Positions 36,232 to 45,981 are shown, counted from the first letter of the stretch. The stretch: DNA of 64,000 nucleotides from Nocardia terpenica (GCF_013186535.1 NZ_JABMCZ010000002.1:806001-870000), one strand, 5' to 3'. Numbers and translations: made by a program. Notes: generated by a model not told the origin, from the letters alone.

Positions 36232-37023
36232 TCAGCCCCTGGCGCGGAGATAGGCCAGCTGTGCCTTGACCGAGCTGCGCGCGGCCGGCCACAGGCGCTT
36301 GTCCACATCGGCGTAGACCCGCGCGACGATCTGCAGCGGCCGCGCATCGGGGCCGAGCTCCCGCAGCGCCGCCCGCACCTGGTCGAGCCGTTCTCGCCGG
36401 TGCCGGATGTAGTACGCGATCACCGGCTCGGCCTCCGGATGATCGGGCCCGTGCGCGGGCAGCAGCGCCCGGCCGGGCGCCACCGCGGCCAGCCGATCCA
36501 GCGAGTCGAGATAGTCGCCGAGCGCGCCGTCGCGCGATTCCAGCACCGTGGTCCCGCTGCCGAGCACCGTGTCACCGGTCAGCACGGCGTCGTCGAGCAC
36601 GAAACTCACCGAATCCTCGGTATGGCCCGGCGTCGCGAGCACCGCGATCCGCAGTCCGGCCGCCTCGATCACCTCGCCGTCCGCCAGCGGCGCGTCCGAA
36701 CCCCGCAGATAGCGCGGGTCCTGTGCGCGCACCTCGGTACCGGTCAGCCGCACCAGCCGGTCGATGCCGCCGGTGTGATCGTGATGGTGATGGGTGATCA
36801 GCGTCAGCGCGATGTCTCCCCCGGTCTCCCGGGCGATGGCCGCGCTGTGGTCGCGGTCCTTGGGCCCCGGATCGACCACGACGCAGTCGGATCGGCCCGG
36901 GGCACGCAGGATCCACGTATTGGTGCCCTGCAGGGTCATCTGGTTCGGATTGTTCGCCAGCAGCACCGATGCCGTCGGAGTCACCGGACGCAACCGCCCG
37001 TATGCGGGATGGGTGAGGGTCAT
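36232..37023 (-). CDS. Metallo-beta-lactamase-fold hydrolase (Rv3677c type)
   Basis: This 263-residue protein has the metal-binding signature THHHHDHTGG (about 78-87) and downstream His/Asp ligands ATPGHTEDS and LLPAHGPDH. The C-terminal domain resembles LACTB2/glyoxalase-II-like helices (RRERLDQVRAAL). It is probably a cytosolic hydrolase of thioesters or nucleic acids; the substrate is unknown. ATG at 37023 follows TAGGACC. It lies downstream of the RidA gene and convergent with crp. Confidence 0.87.
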   Translation of the reverse strand: MTLTHPAYGRLRPVTPTASVLLANNPNQMTLQGTNTWILRAPGRSDCVVVDPGPKDRDHSAAIARETGGDIALTLITHHHHDHTGGIDRLVRLTGTEVRAQDPRYLRGSDAPLADGEVIEAAGLRIAVLATPGHTEDSVSFVLDDAVLTGDTVLGSGTTVLESRDGALGDYLDSLDRLAAVAPGRALLPAHGPDHPEAEPVIAYYIRHRRERLDQVRAALRELGPDARPLQIVARVYADVDKRLWPAARSSVKAQLAYLRARG

Positions 37024-37065
37024 GGTGGTCCTAACGCCCTGCGCTGCAACGAACTTCCGGACTTT

Positions 37066-37533
37066 CTACCGCACCTCGGCGATCAGCTCCACCTCGACGG
37101 GGGTGTTCTTGGGAAGTTCGAAGACGCCGACCGCGGAGCGCGCGTGCACGCCCGCCTCGCCGAGCACCTCGCCCAGGAACTCCGAGGCGCCGTTGATCAC
37201 CAGCGGCTGGTCGTTGAATCCGGGCGCCGACGCCACGAATCCGACGACCTTCACGATCCGCACCACCTGGTCCAGCCCGACCAGGGCGTCCACCGCCGCC
37301 AGCGCGTTGAGCGCGCACAGCTTGGCGGCCTCGCGGGCCTGCTCCAGGCTCACCTCGGCGCCGACCTTGCCGGTGGCGGACAGCTCACCGTTGACGAACG
37401 GCAGCTGGCCGGAGGTGTAGACGAACGAGCCGCTACGCACGGCCGGAACGTACGCGCCCGCCGGGGCGGCCACCGGCGGCAGCTCCAGGCCCAGCCGCTC
37501 CAGGTTCTTACGCCACAGGGTCGAGTCGGTCAT
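37066..37533 (-). CDS. RidA-family protein (Rv3678c type)
   Basis: This 155-residue protein belongs to the YjgF/YER057c/UK114 family. Family motifs include SGQLPFVNGELSATGKVG and the C-terminal KNTPVEVELIAEVR. Many members deaminate reactive imines or enamines; a catalytic Arg typical of RidA proper is not obvious, so it may be of another subgroup. The ATG at 37533 overlaps the DUF4177 stop by one base. Confidence 0.85.
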   Translation of the reverse strand: MTDSTLWRKNLERLGLELPPVAAPAGAYVPAVRSGSFVYTSGQLPFVNGELSATGKVGAEVSLEQAREAAKLCALNALAAVDALVGLDQVVRIVKVVGFVASAPGFNDQPLVINGASEFLGEVLGEAGVHARSAVGVFELPKNTPVEVELIAEVR

Positions 37534-37697
37534 CAGTGCTTCTCCCGCTTCAGATAGGCGACGTGCTGTTCACCGGTCGGCCCCGGCAGCACGGTGACCA
37601 GTTCCCACCCGTCGGCGCCCCACTGGTCGAGGATCTGCTTGGTGGCATGGGTCAGCAGCGGCACCGTCGCGTACTCCCACAGCGTCACATCACTCAT
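37533..37697 (-). CDS. DUF4177 small protein (Rv3678A type)
   Basis: This 54-residue protein contains LWEYATVPL and DQWGADGWELVTVL, the usual DUF4177 pattern. The function is unknown. ATG at 37697 is preceded by TACGCT with seven bases between, so the transcript is probably leaderless. It is translationally coupled to the RidA gene (TGATG). Confidence 0.85.
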   Translation of the reverse strand: MSDVTLWEYATVPLLTHATKQILDQWGADGWELVTVLPGPTGEQHVAYLKREKH

Positions 37698-37784
37698 GTC
37701 GCTGAGCGTATATCCCCTGTGGTGTACCAGACAGTCGGCGGATCCTCTGGCCCGGATTTCGGCGCGGGCTATAGGCTCGCGCAC

Positions 37785-38822
37785 GTGGGAGTACCGACAG
37801 CAGTGCCCGTTTCGGAGCAGCCGGGGCTGAAGCGAGGGTGGCCGGAACGGGCGGACCGGGCACGCCTGCACTACGTCTCCGGGAAGGGCGGGACCGGAAA
37901 GTCCACGGTCGCCGCCTCTTTGGCCCTCGCACTGGCGGCCGGTGGCCGCCGGGTGCTGCTGGTCGAGGTGGAGGGGCGGCAGTCCATCGCGCAACTGTTC
38001 GACCTGCCGCCGCTGCCGCCCACCGAAACCAAGATCGCGACCGCCGACGGCGGCGGTGAGGTGATGGCGCTGGCGCTCGACATCGAGCACGCCTTCCTGG
38101 AATACCTCGACATGTTCTACAACCTCGGCTTCGCCGGGCGGGCCATGCGGCGGATGGGCGCCATCGAATTCGTCACCACGATCGCGCCGGGCCTGCGGGA
38201 TGTCATCCTCACCGGCAAGATCAAGGAATGCGTTGTGCGCGTGGACAAGTCGGGTAAGCAGGTGTACGACGAGATCGTCGTGGACGCGCCGCCGACCGGC
38301 CGCATCGCCGGATTCCTCGATGTCACCAAGGCCATGGCCGAGGTCGCCAAGGGCGGCCCGATCGCCTCGCAGGCCGAGGGCGTCTCGGCGCTGCTGCACT
38401 CCGACCAGACGGTCGTGCACCTGGTGACGCTGCTGGAGGCGCTGCCGGTGCAGGAGACCGCCGACGCGGTCGCCGAGCTGACCGAGGCCGACTTCCGAAT
38501 CGGCACCGTGATCGTGAACCGGGCCGCCGAGGGCTACCTGCCCGCCGAGTTACGCGCCCGCGCGGCCACCGGCGACGTGGACGCCGACGCCCTGCGCGCG
38601 GGACTGCGGGCCGCGGGAATCACCCTGTCCGACGACGACTTCCAGGGCCTGGTGCAGGAGACCGTGGAGCATTCGGCGACCCTGCAGGCCCAGGACGACA
38701 GCTCCGCCGAGCTGGCCAGGGTCGACATCAGCCGCCTGTATCTGCCCGCCCTACCCGACGGCATGGACCTGGGCGGACTGTACGAGCTGGCCGAACACCT
38801 GAGCGCGCAGGGAGTCCGCTGA
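37785..38822 (+). CDS. ArsA/Get3-like ATPase, first of a pair (Rv3679 type)
   Basis: This 345-residue ATPase has the deviant Walker A SGKGGTGKST (about 27-36), switch I-like VEVEGRQSIAQLF and switch II VVDAPPTGRIAGF. In M. tuberculosis the homologues Rv3679 and Rv3680 form a complex related to Get3/ArsA. GTG at 37785 was chosen because TAGGCT lies seven bases before it (leaderless). It is followed at once by the second ATPase (TGATG overlap), so the two should be made together. Confidence 0.9.
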   Translation: MGVPTAVPVSEQPGLKRGWPERADRARLHYVSGKGGTGKSTVAASLALALAAGGRRVLLVEVEGRQSIAQLFDLPPLPPTETKIATADGGGEVMALALDIEHAFLEYLDMFYNLGFAGRAMRRMGAIEFVTTIAPGLRDVILTGKIKECVVRVDKSGKQVYDEIVVDAPPTGRIAGFLDVTKAMAEVAKGGPIASQAEGVSALLHSDQTVVHLVTLLEALPVQETADAVAELTEADFRIGTVIVNRAAEGYLPAELRARAATGDVDADALRAGLRAAGITLSDDDFQGLVQETVEHSATLQAQDDSSAELARVDISRLYLPALPDGMDLGGLYELAEHLSAQGVR

Positions 38823-39955
38823 TGACCACCCCCCTCGACATCGCGTCGATCATCGCCGATCCGGCCGCCCGGGTCGTGGTCTGCTGCGGCTCCGGGGGCG
38901 TCGGCAAGACCACGACGGCCGCGGCCATCGCGCTGCGCGCCGCCGAGCAGGGCCGAAAGGTGGTGGTGCTGACCATCGATCCGGCGCGCCGGCTGGCCCA
39001 GTCACTGGGCGTGAGCGATCTCGGAAACGCCCCGCAGCGCGTGCCGCTCGGGCCCGAGGCGAAGGGCGAACTGCACGCGATGATGCTCAACATGCGGCGC
39101 ACCTTCGACGAGATGGTGCTCGAGCACACCACCCCGGAGAAGGCCGAGCAGATCTTCGCCAACCCCTTCTACCAGACCGTGGCCTCCTCCTTCGGCGGGA
39201 CGCAGGAGTACATGGCGATGGAGAAGCTGGGCCAGCTGGTGTCCCGGCGGGAGTGGGACCTGATCGTGGTGGACACCCCGCCCTCGCGCAACGCGCTGGA
39301 CTTCCTGGACGCCCCCCAGCGGCTCGGAAACTTCCTCAACGGCCGCATGATTCGCGTGATCATGGCCCCGGGGCGCGGGGTGGGCAAGTTCGTCACCGGC
39401 GCGATGAGCCTGGCGGTGCGCGGCGTGTCGACGGTGGTGGGCGGCCAGATGCTCAAGGACGCGTCGCTGTTTCTGCAGTCGCTGGAGTCGATGTTCGGCG
39501 GCTTCCAGGACCGCGCGGACCGCACCTACGCCCTGCTGTCCCGGCCGGGCACGCACTTTCTGGTGGTGGCCGCGGCCGAACCCGATGCGCTGCGCGAGGC
39601 GTCGTTCTTCGTCGACCGGCTGTCCACCGATCGCATGCCGCTGGCCGGGCTGGTGCTCAATCGCACGCACCCGGCGCTGTGCTCGCTGTCGCCGGAGACC
39701 GCGCTGGCGACCGCCGACCGGCTCGCCGCCGAATCGGCCGCGGCGGACGGCGATCCGGCCGCGCTGGCCGCGGATGTGCTGCGCATCCACGCCCACCGCG
39801 CGACGACCGCGAAGCGGGAACAGCATCTGCTGCACCGCTTCACCGGCGCACACCCGCGGGTGCCGATGGTCGCGGTGACCGCTCTGCCGTTCGAGGTCTC
39901 GGATCTGGAGGCGCTGCGCGCGGTCGGCGCTCAGCTGATCGGCGAGCCCGCCTGA
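38822..39955 (+). CDS. ArsA/Get3-like ATPase, second of a pair (Rv3680 type)
   Basis: This 377-residue ATPase has Walker A GSGGVGKTTTAAAIA (about 22-36), VLTIDPARRLAQSLG and switch II VVDTPPSRNALDF. The middle part (about 110-220) is helical and Met-rich, as in Get3-like proteins that carry hydrophobic substrates. It probably forms a heteromer with the preceding protein. No anion-pump membrane partner (ArsB) is nearby, arguing against a simple arsenite pump. Confidence 0.9.
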   Translation: MTTPLDIASIIADPAARVVVCCGSGGVGKTTTAAAIALRAAEQGRKVVVLTIDPARRLAQSLGVSDLGNAPQRVPLGPEAKGELHAMMLNMRRTFDEMVLEHTTPEKAEQIFANPFYQTVASSFGGTQEYMAMEKLGQLVSRREWDLIVVDTPPSRNALDFLDAPQRLGNFLNGRMIRVIMAPGRGVGKFVTGAMSLAVRGVSTVVGGQMLKDASLFLQSLESMFGGFQDRADRTYALLSRPGTHFLVVAAAEPDALREASFFVDRLSTDRMPLAGLVLNRTHPALCSLSPETALATADRLAAESAAADGDPAALAADVLRIHAHRATTAKREQHLLHRFTGAHPRVPMVAVTALPFEVSDLEALRAVGAQLIGEPA

Positions 39956-40008
39956 TCGGCGGACTTCCGAGGGTGGGGGCGGGATCCGAGTCCGGGAACG
40001 AAGAGAAA

Positions 40009-40036
40009 GGTCCGAGCCCGCACACGAGCCCGGACC
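40009..40036. terminator. Possible hairpin terminator between convergent genes
   Basis: GGTCCG (40009-40014) pairs with CGGACC (40031-40036) in the 96 bp between the second ArsA-like gene and whiB4. The loop is long (16 bases), so the call is weak. Confidence 0.35.
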
Positions 40037-40051
40037 GGTACCGCACTCGGG

Positions 40052-40375
40052 TTACATCGCGACCTTCTGCTGGCGCTGGGCACGGAAGAATTCGGCCCAG
40101 GACGTCACCTCGGGATGCTGCTTGAGCAGCGCGCGCCGCTGCCGCTCGGTCATCCCACCCCACACACCGAACTCGACACGATTGTCGAGGGCGTCGGCAC
40201 CGCACTCCATGAGCACCGGGCAGTGCCGACAGATCGTCGCGGCCTTGCGCTGCGCCGCGCCGCGGACGAACAACTGATCGGGATCCACTTCCTTGCATCG
40301 GGCCTGGGAAACCCAGGCGATTCTCGCTTCGGCCTGCTCCACGTCCAATCGAGCGATGGGGGTAGTCATGTGCAT
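40052..40375 (-). CDS. whiB4: WhiB-family iron-sulphur regulator WhiB4
   Basis: This 107-residue protein has the four cluster ligands Cys27, Cys49, Cys52 and Cys58 (C-x21-C-x2-C-x5-C) and the downstream turn GVWGGMTERQRR. The 4Fe-4S cluster senses oxygen and redox state; M. tuberculosis WhiB4 (Rv3681c) controls redox genes. ATG at 40375 is preferred, with AAGGGGCA eight bases upstream; upstream codons in the same frame are probably leader. Confidence 0.93.
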   Translation of the reverse strand: MHMTTPIARLDVEQAEARIAWVSQARCKEVDPDQLFVRGAAQRKAATICRHCPVLMECGADALDNRVEFGVWGGMTERQRRALLKQHPEVTSWAEFFRAQRQQKVAM

Positions 40376-40696
40376 TTGGTGTGCCCCTTTGCAGTCCGAA
40401 CACCGGGTCAACGGCGCTCCAGAATCGCGCGCAGTTCGCAGCAACCCAACCCCGCTGCGAACTGCACCACATTCCACTTTGAGTGTTAGCTCTATCACAC
40501 TGGGTTCTCAATCTAGGTAAAGGTATGGGGGCAGCGCAAGACCGTCCCCGGAATTTCTGGTACGCCCGTCCCTGCAAAATCAACAGCGAACCGGGCAGTC
40601 GGAATCAATAGGGCGACACGCCCGGGACGGCACGCCCGGAACAGGCACGGAACCGGCCGCCGCGACCGCGCCCCGACCGAGACGAAGACGGGCCTT

Positions 40697-40702
40697 TAGG
40701 CT
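40697..40702 (+). promoter_or_regulatory. -10 element of ponA2 (leaderless)
   Basis: TAGGCT ends seven bases before the ponA2 GTG. The same hexamer and distance precede the first ArsA-like gene (37772-37777). This implies transcription beginning at or next to the start codon. Confidence 0.6.
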
Positions 40703-40709
40703 TGGGAAC

Positions 40710-43079
40710 GTGCCGATCTCACAAACGCTCGCGAGGCTGGCCGGTGCGTGCGTCCTGGCGGCCGTGCTCATCGCCGGGCTGCTCTTCCCGATCGCCGGCG
40801 GCTTCGGGTACGTCTCCAACCGGGCCGCCGACGCCGTCGACAATGTCTCCGCGGAACTGGTGGAGGGCACCGTGCCCGCGGTGTCGACGATGGTCGACGC
40901 CACCGGCGCTCCGATCGCCTGGCTGTACGAGCAGCGACGGTTCGAGGTGCCCAGCGACAAGATCTCCAACGATATGAAGCTGGCGATCGTGTCCATCGAG
41001 GACAAGCGCTTCGCCGAGCACGGCGGCGTCGACTGGCAGGGCACCTTCCGCGCGTTCCTGCGCAATACCTCCAGTGGCGCTGTGCAGCAGGGCGGTTCGA
41101 CCATCGACCAGCAGTACGTGAAGAACTTCCAACTGCTGGTGGTGGCCAAGACCGACGCCGAACGCCGGGCCGCGATCGAGACCACCCCGGCCCGCAAGCT
41201 GCGTGAGATCCGGATGGCGCTGACCCTGGAGAAGGAGCTCACCAAGGACGAGATCCTCACCCGGTACCTGAATCTGGTGCCGTTCGGCAACGGCTCCTAC
41301 GGCATCCAGGACGCCGCGCAGACCTACTTCGGCGTGGACGCCAAGGATCTGTCCGTCCCGCAGGCCGCGATGCTGGCCGGCATGGTGCAGTCCAGCTCCA
41401 AGCTGAACCCCTACACCAACCCGCAGGGCGTGCTGGAGCGCCGGAACACCGTGCTGGACACCATGATCCAGAACATCCCGGGCCGCGCCGAGGAGTTCCG
41501 CGCCGCCAAGGAGATGCCGCTGGGCGTGCTGCCGGAGCCGAAGGAGCTGCCGCGCGGCTGCATCGCGGCCAACGATCGCGGCTTCTTCTGCGACTACGCG
41601 ATGCAGTACCTGGAGAACGCGGGCATCAGCAAGGACCAGATCGACAAGGGGGGTTACCTCATCCGCACCACCCTCGACCCGGTGGTGCAGAACTCGGTCA
41701 AGGCGGCGATCGACCAGGTGACCAATCCCGGCCTCGACGACATCGCCGAGGTCATGAACATCATCGGCGCGGGCCAGGATTCGCACCCGGTGCTGGCGAT
41801 GGCCTCGAGCCGCGCCTACGGCCTGGACGCGGCCGCGCATCAGACCGTGCAGCCCCAGCCGTATTCGATGGTCGGCGACGGCGCGGGCTCGATCTTCAAG
41901 ATCTTCACCACCGCCGCGGCCATGGAGAAGGGGCTGGGGATCAACGCCCAGCTCGACGTGCCCTCGTTCTTCTCGGCCAAGGGCATGGGTTACAGCAATA
42001 CGCCCGGCTGCCCGGCCGACTCGTACTGCGTGAAGAACGCCGGTAACTATCGCTCGCCCATGTCGGTGACCGAGGCGCTGGCGCAGTCGCCGAACACGGC
42101 CTTCGTCAAGCTCATTCAGCAGGTCGGCGTCACCCCGACCGTCGATATGGCGGTCCGGCTCGGCATGCGCTCCTACGCCGACCCGGGCACCTCCGGGCAC
42201 GGCAAGCAGAGCCTGGCCGACATGGTCAAGCAGCAGAACATGGGCTCGTTCACCCTCGGCCCGTTCGCGATCAACCCGCTGGAACTGTCGAACGTGTCGG
42301 CCACGCTGGCCTCGGGCGGTAAGTGGTGCCCGCCGAACCCGATCCGGGAGGTGCTCGACCGCAACGGCAAGTCGGTGCCGCTCACCCAGCAGGCGTGCGA
42401 ACAGGTCATCGAGCCCGGCCTGGCCAACACCCTGGCCAATGCCCTGAGCCACGACCCGATCGACGGCACCGCGGCCGGTTCGGCGCGGGCGGTCGGCTGG
42501 ACCGCGCCGATGTCGGCGAAGACCGGTACCACCGAGACCAACCGGTCCTCGGCCTTCCTCGGTTTCACCAATTCGCTGGCCGGGTCGGCCTACATCTACG
42601 GCGACTCCCCCACGCCGGACGCGATCTGCTCGTTCCCGCTGCGAAACTGCGCGGACGGCAACCTGTTCGGTGGTAACGAACCGGCCCGCAGCTGGTTCGC
42701 CGGGATCAAACCGGTGCTCGACCACTTCCCGCCGCCCGCGCTGCCGCCGCTGGACGACAAGTACGTGCGCGGCTCGAACGACTCGCAGATCCCGGACGTG
42801 ACCGGGATGACCGAGGCCGAGGCCCGCTCCGCCCTGACCGGCGCCGGGTTCCAGGTGACGATGGTGACGGTGGCCGGGTCGGCGGCCAAGGGCACCGTGC
42901 TCGGCACCACGCCCAACGGGTCGGCCATCCCGGGCTCGGTGATCACGGTCAATGTCAGCGACGGCACCCAGCGCGAGGCGCCGCCACCGGGACCGCCCGC
43001 GCTGCCGCCGGGCCTGCCGCCGCTGCCCCCGCCGCCGCGCCTGCCCCCGATCCCCATCCCGATTCCGATACCGCGATAG
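40710..43079 (+). CDS. ponA2: Bifunctional class A penicillin-binding protein PonA2
   Basis: This 789-residue peptidoglycan synthase has one N-terminal membrane helix (about 8-32), a GT51 glycosyltransferase domain (about 75-240; EDKRFAEHGGVD and QGGSTIDQQYVKN), then a transpeptidase domain. The SxxK nucleophile is GSIFK at about 393, SPN follows and KTGTTE is at about 603. A PASTA domain (about 690-750) and a Pro-rich tail end the protein, like M. tuberculosis PonA2 (Rv3682). GTG at 40710 is leaderless (TAGGCT seven bases upstream). Confidence 0.95.
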   Translation: MPISQTLARLAGACVLAAVLIAGLLFPIAGGFGYVSNRAADAVDNVSAELVEGTVPAVSTMVDATGAPIAWLYEQRRFEVPSDKISNDMKLAIVSIEDKRFAEHGGVDWQGTFRAFLRNTSSGAVQQGGSTIDQQYVKNFQLLVVAKTDAERRAAIETTPARKLREIRMALTLEKELTKDEILTRYLNLVPFGNGSYGIQDAAQTYFGVDAKDLSVPQAAMLAGMVQSSSKLNPYTNPQGVLERRNTVLDTMIQNIPGRAEEFRAAKEMPLGVLPEPKELPRGCIAANDRGFFCDYAMQYLENAGISKDQIDKGGYLIRTTLDPVVQNSVKAAIDQVTNPGLDDIAEVMNIIGAGQDSHPVLAMASSRAYGLDAAAHQTVQPQPYSMVGDGAGSIFKIFTTAAAMEKGLGINAQLDVPSFFSAKGMGYSNTPGCPADSYCVKNAGNYRSPMSVTEALAQSPNTAFVKLIQQVGVTPTVDMAVRLGMRSYADPGTSGHGKQSLADMVKQQNMGSFTLGPFAINPLELSNVSATLASGGKWCPPNPIREVLDRNGKSVPLTQQACEQVIEPGLANTLANALSHDPIDGTAAGSARAVGWTAPMSAKTGTTETNRSSAFLGFTNSLAGSAYIYGDSPTPDAICSFPLRNCADGNLFGGNEPARSWFAGIKPVLDHFPPPALPPLDDKYVRGSNDSQIPDVTGMTEAEARSALTGAGFQVTMVTVAGSAAKGTVLGTTPNGSAIPGSVITVNVSDGTQREAPPPGPPALPPGLPPLPPPPRLPPIPIPIPIPR

Positions 43080-43091
43080 CGTTTTCGGGCG

Positions 43092-43556
43092 CTAGAGCCG
43101 GGCCTTGACCGCCGCGGAGACGCGCGAGCCGTCGGCGCGACCGGCGGCCAGCGCGGTGGCGATCTTCATGACCTGCCCCATCTGCCGCATGCCGGGTCGC
43201 TCGCCGAGGTCCTGGGCGACCTGCGCGATGGCGGTGTCGGCGAGATCGGCGACCTCGGCGTCGGTCAGCGGGGTCGGCAGGTACTCGTCGATGATCTCCT
43301 CCTCGGCCCGCTCGTTGGCGGCGAGTTCACCGCGCCCGGCCTGCTCGAAGACCACGGCCGCCTCGTTGCGCTTCTTGGCCTCCTTGCCGAGCACGGCGAT
43401 CACGTCGGCGTCGCTGAGTTCGCGCGCCTGCGGTCCGGCGACCTCCGCGGTCTGGACGGCGGCCAGCAGCATGCGCAGGGTGTTGGTGCGCAGGGCGTCC
43501 TTGGCCTTCATCGCGGCGGTGAGATCGGCGCGCAGCTTCGATTTGAGTTCCGACAT
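43092..43556 (-). CDS. GatB/YqeY domain protein
   Basis: This 154-residue protein of the YqeY family resembles the tRNA-interacting tail domain of the GatB amidotransferase subunit. The typical pattern LRTNTLRMLLAAVQTAEV and RADGSRVSAAVKARL is present. Its role is unknown, perhaps in tRNA handling. ATG at 43556 is preceded by TACCGT seven bases upstream (leaderless). It converges on ponA2 with a 12 bp gap. Confidence 0.9.
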   Translation of the reverse strand: MSELKSKLRADLTAAMKAKDALRTNTLRMLLAAVQTAEVAGPQARELSDADVIAVLGKEAKKRNEAAVVFEQAGRGELAANERAEEEIIDEYLPTPLTDAEVADLADTAIAQVAQDLGERPGMRQMGQVMKIATALAAGRADGSRVSAAVKARL

Positions 43557-43672
43557 GCGCCAAACGGTAGCCGGTCCGATTCGCTGCGCTCACCCCATTT
43601 GCCCCGCATTCGGTTGTGTCCTGTGCCCAATAGCACTCGGCGGTCGTCACACCCGTCGCCTATCCTGAGCGA

Positions 43673-44635
43673 ATGCCCGTACTCTCGTCCCCCGTTCTCC
43701 GACGAGCCGCGCTGGGCGCCGCCGGGGCCGCAGCCGCCGGAATCGGCTACGCCTCGTTGATCGAACGCAATGCCTTCGTTCTGCGCGAGGCCACGCTGCC
43801 GGTGCTGCAACCGGGTTCGGCGAGCCTGCGCGTGCTGCACCTCAGCGATCTGCACATGACGCCCGGCCAGCGGCGCAAGCAGGACTGGGTGCGGGAGCTG
43901 GAGCGGCTGGAACCGGACCTGGTGATCAACACCGGCGACAATCTCGCCCATCCGCGGGCGGTGCCCGCGGTGGTGCAGTCGCTGTCCGGACTGCTGTCGC
44001 GGCCCGGCCTTTTCGTGTTCGGCAGCAACGACTATTTCGGGCCGGTGCCGAAGAATCCGCTGAAGTACTTCAAGAAGAACCACAAGCGCGTCTACGGCGC
44101 GCCGCTGCCGTGGCAGGATCTGCGCGCGGCGTTCACCGAGCGCGGCTGGCAGGACCTCACGCACGTGCGCCGCGACCTCGAGGTGGGCGGCATCAAGATC
44201 TCCGCCGCGGGGGTCGACGATCCGCACCTGCGCCGCGACCGGTACGACACCATCGCCGGGGCCCCGAATCCGTTGGCGGACTTGAGCGTCGGGCTCACCC
44301 ACTCGCCGGAGCCGCGAGTGCTGGACCGGTTCGCCACCGACGGATACGACCTGGTGCTGGCCGGGCACACGCACGGCGGGCAGCTGTGCCTGCCGGGCTT
44401 CGGCGCGCTGGTCACCAACTGTGGCATCGACCGCTCCCGGGTCAAGGGCGCGTCGCGCTGGGGTGCGCACACCCGGTTGCACGTGTCGGCGGGCCTGGGC
44501 ACCTCGCCGTGGGCGCCGTACCGTTTCTGCTGCCGCCCGGAGGCGACCTTGCTCACCCTGGTGGCGGCCCCGCCGCGCCGGCCGCTGTCCGAACGCGGCC
44601 ACGGGTTTTCGGAGTCGGAGGCGATCGCGCGCTGA
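43673..44635 (+). CDS. Membrane-anchored metallophosphoesterase (Rv3683 type)
   Basis: This 320-residue protein has the calcineurin-type metal motifs in order: LHLSDLHM (about 56-63), NTGDN (about 83-87), GSND (about 117-120) and AGHTHGGQL (about 226-234). A hydrophobic N-terminal segment (AALGAAGAAAAGIGYASL) suggests an anchor or signal. The substrate is unknown; homologues are often called UDP-diacylglucosamine-hydrolase-like. ATG at 43673 follows TATCCT by six bases (leaderless). Confidence 0.9.
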   Translation: MPVLSSPVLRRAALGAAGAAAAGIGYASLIERNAFVLREATLPVLQPGSASLRVLHLSDLHMTPGQRRKQDWVRELERLEPDLVINTGDNLAHPRAVPAVVQSLSGLLSRPGLFVFGSNDYFGPVPKNPLKYFKKNHKRVYGAPLPWQDLRAAFTERGWQDLTHVRRDLEVGGIKISAAGVDDPHLRRDRYDTIAGAPNPLADLSVGLTHSPEPRVLDRFATDGYDLVLAGHTHGGQLCLPGFGALVTNCGIDRSRVKGASRWGAHTRLHVSAGLGTSPWAPYRFCCRPEATLLTLVAAPPRRPLSERGHGFSESEAIAR

Positions 44636-44666
44636 CGGCGCGCTCGAGCGAAACGGCAGGTAGAGG

Positions 44667-45926
44667 GTGACCACACCCGAAGACGAGACGGCCGCGACCG
44701 AGAAGATCCGGCGCGAGCCACCGCGACCGTCGAGCGGGCCGCGGCCCGGCGAGTTCGGCCCGGCCGACGGCGCCGCGCCGACCGAGGCCATCCGGCGGGT
44801 CGCCCCGCAGCAGGGCGCGGTCCAACCGACCTCCCCGATGGACACCAACCGCACCGAGATGTTCCAGCGCGCCGTGAACCGGTCGCGCGACGCCGCCACG
44901 GTGGAGCTAGGCACCTTATCCAATTCCGGACCCACGCAACAGTTTTCGAGCAATCCCGCCGCGCGTGCGGCGAATCCCCCTGCGCCCCGGCCGGTTCCGC
45001 CGCGGCAACCGGAGCAGACGTGGCAGCTCGGCGCCACCTCGGAACAGACCGCGCCCCAGTCGAATTCGCCGCGGCGGCCGGACGGATCGCAGTATCCGGC
45101 CACGGCCACCTATCGGATCCCCGCGCCCGACGCCCCGCCCGAACCGGCCGCGGGCGGCGGGCGCACCCGCTGGATTCTCATCGGGACCGGCCTCGCGGTC
45201 GTCGTGGCCGTCGCCACCGCGGGCGCGGTCGTCGCGCTGGGCAGGCACTCCGGCGGCGCCACGTCCCCGCAGGCGGCCGCGCCGTCCATGGTGAGCGCGC
45301 TCACCACCGCCCGCAGCGCCCCGCCGTCGGGACGGTCCGCGCCGACGCCCAATCGCCCCGCCACGCCGGTTCCGGCCCCCAATCCGGCCACCATGACACC
45401 GTTGATCCCCGGGTATCAGGTGGTCATGGTCCCCGATCGTGGCGCGGCGTACGACATTCCGAAGGACTGGACGATCGATCCGGTCGGCACCGCGCTGTGG
45501 GGCAATCCGCCCGACACCGTGGATCTGGCCGGGCTGGCGACCGACGGCAAGAACTACTGCCCGACCTACACCCGCACCCACGCCTTCCTCACCATGTCCC
45601 CGCAGGCGGACCCGGCGGCCGCGGCCACCGACGTGGGCCAGCGCATGGCGCGGGCGGGCTGGTCCGTCGCGGGAACCCCGGGCAAGGCCGAGCAGGTGAT
45701 GTCCCTGGACGGTCAGCTGCACGGCGCGTTCGTGGAGACCACCGGCAGCGCCCCGCCGCCCGCGCCCAGCTGCGCCTCGACCTTCTCGGTCTACACCTTC
45801 GCCTTCGCGAGCGAGAACGGGAACTTCGTGATGACCATCGCCGCCGACACCGGCGTGCCCAAGGCCGTCGACAAGGCGACCGCGAAGAAGATCCTCGCCA
45901 GCATCCGCCCGCTCCCGGACCGATGA
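44667..45926 (+). CDS. Single-pass membrane protein with Pro/Thr-rich cytoplasmic part
   Basis: This 419-residue protein has a long disordered N-terminal segment rich in Pro, Thr, Gln and Arg (1-160), one membrane helix (WILIGTGLAVVVAVATAGAVVAL, about 168-190), a Pro/Ser/Thr linker and a folded extracytoplasmic domain (about 240-415) with Cys at CPTYT and CASTF. I do not recognise the domain; it looks like lipoprotein LpqN/LpqT-type domains, but this is weak. GTG at 44667 overlaps AGGTAGAGG. It lies just upstream of tRNA-Pro. Confidence 0.65.
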   Translation: MTTPEDETAATEKIRREPPRPSSGPRPGEFGPADGAAPTEAIRRVAPQQGAVQPTSPMDTNRTEMFQRAVNRSRDAATVELGTLSNSGPTQQFSSNPAARAANPPAPRPVPPRQPEQTWQLGATSEQTAPQSNSPRRPDGSQYPATATYRIPAPDAPPEPAAGGGRTRWILIGTGLAVVVAVATAGAVVALGRHSGGATSPQAAAPSMVSALTTARSAPPSGRSAPTPNRPATPVPAPNPATMTPLIPGYQVVMVPDRGAAYDIPKDWTIDPVGTALWGNPPDTVDLAGLATDGKNYCPTYTRTHAFLTMSPQADPAAAATDVGQRMARAGWSVAGTPGKAEQVMSLDGQLHGAFVETTGSAPPPAPSCASTFSVYTFAFASENGNFVMTIAADTGVPKAVDKATAKKILASIRPLPDR

Positions 45927-45981
45927 CCAGCCGATTTAACTCCTGAAGCTCCCCTGTTGTAAGCTGCTACAGGCTCAACCA

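Noticed and set aside
37536..37784. Longer N terminus of the first ArsA-like ATPase
   Set aside because: It overlaps the DUF4177 gene on the other strand, and a leaderless GTG start at 37785 fits the family length.
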